Under the pieces are notes generated by a model that was given only the letters and a program-made list of their open reading frames with translations, did not search any database and was not told where the DNA came from. Source: Gammaproteobacteria bacterium (lineage in GTDB: Bacteria > Pseudomonadota > Gammaproteobacteria > Eutrophobiales > Eutrophobiaceae). From it: DNA of 7,497 nt. The position numbers were made by a program, and so were the translations under genes. Positions 5,755-7,497 of this stretch are shown piece by piece; positions within the stretch are counted from its first letter, which is position 1; the number at the start of each line of letters is the position of its first letter. The stretch is from assembly GCA_014239225.1 (NCBI GenBank), contig JAAZZI010000035.1, forward strand, positions 1-7,497, read 5' to 3'.

Positions 5755-5796
5755 TCGCGCCACTGTAGTTATTTAATTTTTGGATAGGAGCAATAA

Positions 5797-6249
5797 ATGA
5801 AGAAAATATTATCGGCGCTGTTAGTTTTATCACTAGTATCGCATTACCCAAGCCTTTCAGCAGAGGAATCAAACGGTCGTGTATTTAAGAGTCATTCTTT
5901 ATTATCAACAAGCAAGGTAAGAACATTTTGGTTTATTCCAAATACCCAGACTGGAACGATGGCGTATACATACCCATGCGGTTTAGATTGTGTCGATAAT
6001 AAAATTATTAGCTTAATGCCAGATATTAATGTCGTTGTTTATATGCGCGGCCCGCATTCATATTGGATTGATACTCAAACTGGCTGCCATTATGTATTAC
6101 CAGGTAATCAACCAAAACTCGATGAGAATGGTAACAATGAATGCAATGATAATCAGGAAAAAGATCCTTTGGTTTATGATTTTAATAATGGCCGAGTAAT
6201 TTTTAATCCACTCGTAAATATAAATCAAACTGATAATTTAACTATTTAA
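5797..6249 (+). CDS. Secreted small protein with four cysteines, function unknown
   Basis: 150 aa with a clear Sec signal peptide (MKKILSALLVLSLVSHYPSLSA, cleavage likely after Ala22) and an AGGAG ribosome binding site. The mature part has four cysteines (61, 65, 97, 116), enough for two disulfides, and no membrane segment, so a periplasmic or exported protein is expected. A central stretch, VVVYMRGPHSYWIDTQTGCHYVL, reads like a small beta domain, but I do not recognise a family. Residues 120-143 (QEKDPLVYDF, then NGRVIFNPLVNIN) closely resemble two segments of the DUF3579 protein encoded just downstream, in reversed order. That suggests the C-terminus was built from, or shares descent with, that gene. 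It is divergent from a LysR-type regulator that probably controls it. A strong terminator follows 34 bp after the stop. Confidence 0.82.
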   Translation: MKKILSALLVLSLVSHYPSLSAEESNGRVFKSHSLLSTSKVRTFWFIPNTQTGTMAYTYPCGLDCVDNKIISLMPDINVVVYMRGPHSYWIDTQTGCHYVLPGNQPKLDENGNNECNDNQEKDPLVYDFNNGRVIFNPLVNINQTDNLTI

Positions 6250-6283
6250 TTGAAATTAATTTAACCTCCCCCTACTTAGAGTT

Positions 6284-6314
6284 ATCCGCATGAGAAATCA
6301 TGCGGATTTTTTTT
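6284..6314 (+). terminator. Intrinsic terminator after the secreted-protein gene
   Basis: ATCCGCATGA (6284-6293) and TCATGCGGAT (6298-6307) form a perfect 10-bp stem closed by a GAAA tetraloop, followed by eight T (6307-6314). It ends only 25 nt before the next start codon, so it could also act as an attenuator for the DUF3579 gene. Confidence 0.92.
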
Positions 6315-6339
6315 AAAACTAAAAAGGAAAAGATAAAGT

Positions 6340-6633
6340 ATGTTATATGAGAAAATATTGATTATGGGTCAAACCAAGGAAGGGAAAAAATTTCGTCCAA
6401 GTGATTGGGCGGAAAGACTCTATTATACCGTTGCTGATTATAAAAAAAATGGTCGAATAACTTTCAACCCGCTTGTTAATATAAATAATGAAGACCAATC
6501 AAAATGCTTCGTTATTAATACAAGTCTTCAGGAAAAAAATCCTATGACCTATGATTTTCTTATTGATTTTGCGATAAGCAATGAACTTGAGACACGAGAC
6601 CAGAATAGAAACTTAATAAAGCTGGGCGGTTAA
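6340..6633 (+). CDS. DUF3579-family protein
   Basis: 97 aa, matching the size of this short, mainly beta/gammaproteobacterial family of unknown function. The diagnostic opening ILIMGQTKEGKKFRPSDWAERL (residues 6-27) is present. It is followed by the KCFVINTSL strand with Cys56, and the ending PMTYDFLIDFAISNELE (68-84), all in family order. No signal peptide, so it is cytoplasmic. The start at 6340 sits 8 to 12 nt after AAGGAAAAG and just before the conserved ILI strand. The gene lies right behind a strong terminator, with too little room for a separate promoter after it, so expression may depend on read-through or on an unseen promoter upstream of the hairpin. Segments 37-49 and 64-73 are nearly repeated in the preceding secreted protein. 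It converges with the TonB-dependent receptor gene (38-bp gap). Confidence 0.88.
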   Translation: MLYEKILIMGQTKEGKKFRPSDWAERLYYTVADYKKNGRITFNPLVNINNEDQSKCFVINTSLQEKNPMTYDFLIDFAISNELETRDQNRNLIKLGG

Positions 6634-6671
6634 TTTTTCGAACAATTAAATTATAGAAGTTATTTTTTTTG

Positions 6672-7497
6672 TTAAAAGGTGGCTCTCAGCCCAACAAATA
6701 TAGCAATTGGCGCACCCGCCCCCAGAAATCTTGCATCATCAAAAGCTGCAAAGATCTCATCAGCCTCTCCAAGTAAACCAAACGTTTCATAATCTGTATC
6801 AAACAAATTATTTATTTTTGCGAAAAAGCTAAAATTTTTGTTAATTTTATATGTTGAATTTACATTTACTACAAAATAATCATCGACAGTTGCAAGCTGA
6901 TTACTTTCGTCTCCTCGAAGAACCTGATCAGAATTGTAGATACCCCCAACACCAATTGAAAATCTATCATTAAGATTGTAGGTACCGCCGATTTTAATGG
7001 AGTGTTCCGGAATACCAGGGATACGATCACCAGCTTCAACTTGTATTTCATTAGCGGTGCCATCACCATTTAAATCTATTCTGCTTGGGTGTTGAGCACT
7101 TACTCCATTAAAATTATCCTCAAAAGTAGCTTCAATAAAACTATAGTTAAAATACCAGTCTATTTTTTCTTTTAATATGCCTGATAATCCAAATTCAGTT
7201 CCAACACGTTGTGTATCGCCAACGTTTCTAAAAAAACCACGGCTAGATGTGGTCCCGCCTACTGAGCCGAAAATAATGTCATCATTATTGGTGCTATGAT
7301 AGACGCTTACAGTATAGTCAATTCCATTTTTTAATGTCCCTCTCAGACCACCTTCGAAACTTTTTGTGACCACTTGCTCCAAGGGAGGGTCAGCAAGAAA
7401 GGCATTAGGAAGACTACAGGGCGCATTTATGTCTGCACACAATAATTCAATTGGTGTTGGCGCACGCGATGATTCACTGTAACTTCCATAAATTCCA
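6672..7497 (-). CDS. TonB-dependent outer-membrane receptor, C-terminal part, cut by right window edge
   Basis: The minus-strand frame is open from the window edge to TAA at 6672-6674, giving 274 residues. The visible part is the C-terminal half of a 22-strand TonB-dependent receptor barrel: YGSYSESSRAPTPIELLCAD near the edge, CSLPNAFLADPPLEQV in an external loop, repeated amphipathic strands with aromatic girdles, NLFDTDYETFG near the end, and a terminal Phe (VGLRATF), the signal for barrel insertion by BamA. Such receptors import iron chelates, cobalamin or other scarce ligands using TonB energy. Two cysteines in the LLCADINAPC loop may form a disulfide. The plug and signal peptide lie outside the window, so the ligand cannot be inferred. 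The TTG at 7440-7442 is not a real start, because family motifs continue upstream of it. Confidence 0.92.
   Translation of the reverse strand, partial: GIYGSYSESSRAPTPIELLCADINAPCSLPNAFLADPPLEQVVTKSFEGGLRGTLKNGIDYTVSVYHSTNNDDIIFGSVGGTTSSRGFFRNVGDTQRVGTEFGLSGILKEKIDWYFNYSFIEATFEDNFNGVSAQHPSRIDLNGDGTANEIQVEAGDRIPGIPEHSIKIGGTYNLNDRFSIGVGGIYNSDQVLRGDESNQLATVDDYFVVNVNSTYKINKNFSFFAKINNLFDTDYETFGLLGEADEIFAAFDDARFLGAGAPIAIFVGLRATF

Larger units (their letters stand above)
5679..5755. repeat. Repeats in the LysR divergent control region
   Basis: TATAAGATT occurs twice in the same orientation (5679-5687 and 5747-5755). The second copy contains the forward -10. Between them, GAAAT-AAT-ATTTC (5700-5712) is a perfect short inverted repeat covering the reverse -10. 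Together with ATTGTTTC at 5685-5692 it forms a second, imperfect dyad (7 of 8). Such A/T-rich interrupted dyads are typical LysR binding sites. The assignment to this LysR protein is inference from position. Confidence 0.45.

Noticed and set aside
6869..7069. A 66-codon minus-strand frame
   Set aside because: It is a shifted frame within the TonB-dependent receptor gene.

Overview
The window is A/T-rich DNA, probably from a gamma- or betaproteobacterium. Pointers to that are the DUF3579-family protein, a TonB-dependent receptor with the RAPTPIEL signature, an outer-membrane-type lipoprotein and a CrgA/DmlR-like LysR regulator. A methylotrophic or otherwise environmental lineage is possible, but that is inference. 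I see no rRNA, tRNA, CRISPR array, transposase or integrase. Genes are cut at both edges: an NYN/LabA-type protein on the left and a TonB-dependent receptor on the right.

Layout, left to right. (1) 1-291 (-) is the start of an NYN-domain nuclease-like gene with a GTG start. It diverges from a lipoprotein gene (443-1519, +) across back-to-back sigma70-like promoters. (2) 1545-2693 (+), 25 bp after the lipoprotein, encodes an FMN-dependent alpha-hydroxyacid (L-lactate type) dehydrogenase with its active-site residues intact. (3) 2906-3547 (+) holds three tandem small genes (42, 71 and 77 aa). Each has its own ribosome binding site. They share a signal-peptide-like N-terminus of about 24 residues but have unrelated C-terminal parts, and the cluster ends in a strong intrinsic terminator. 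(4) 3752-4747 (+) is a MerR-type regulator whose sensor region looks like a degenerate cobalamin-binding or receiver fold. It converges, with a 10-bp gap, on a LysR-type regulator (4758-5666, -). (5) The LysR gene diverges from a small secreted four-cysteine protein (5797-6249, +), and the two inferred promoters overlap at their -35 elements. (6) After a textbook terminator hairpin comes a DUF3579 gene (6340-6633, +), convergent with the C-terminal half of a TonB-dependent receptor (6672-7497, -).

The least explained parts are the tandem peptide family, and the relation between the secreted protein and the DUF3579 gene. The secreted protein's C-terminus carries two segments nearly identical to segments of the DUF3579 protein next door, in swapped order. 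That is what a tandem duplication followed by an internal deletion would leave. No single pathway joins all the genes. The most defensible functional unit is the LysR/secreted-protein divergon. The peptide cluster looks like a separate transcription unit of unknown role.
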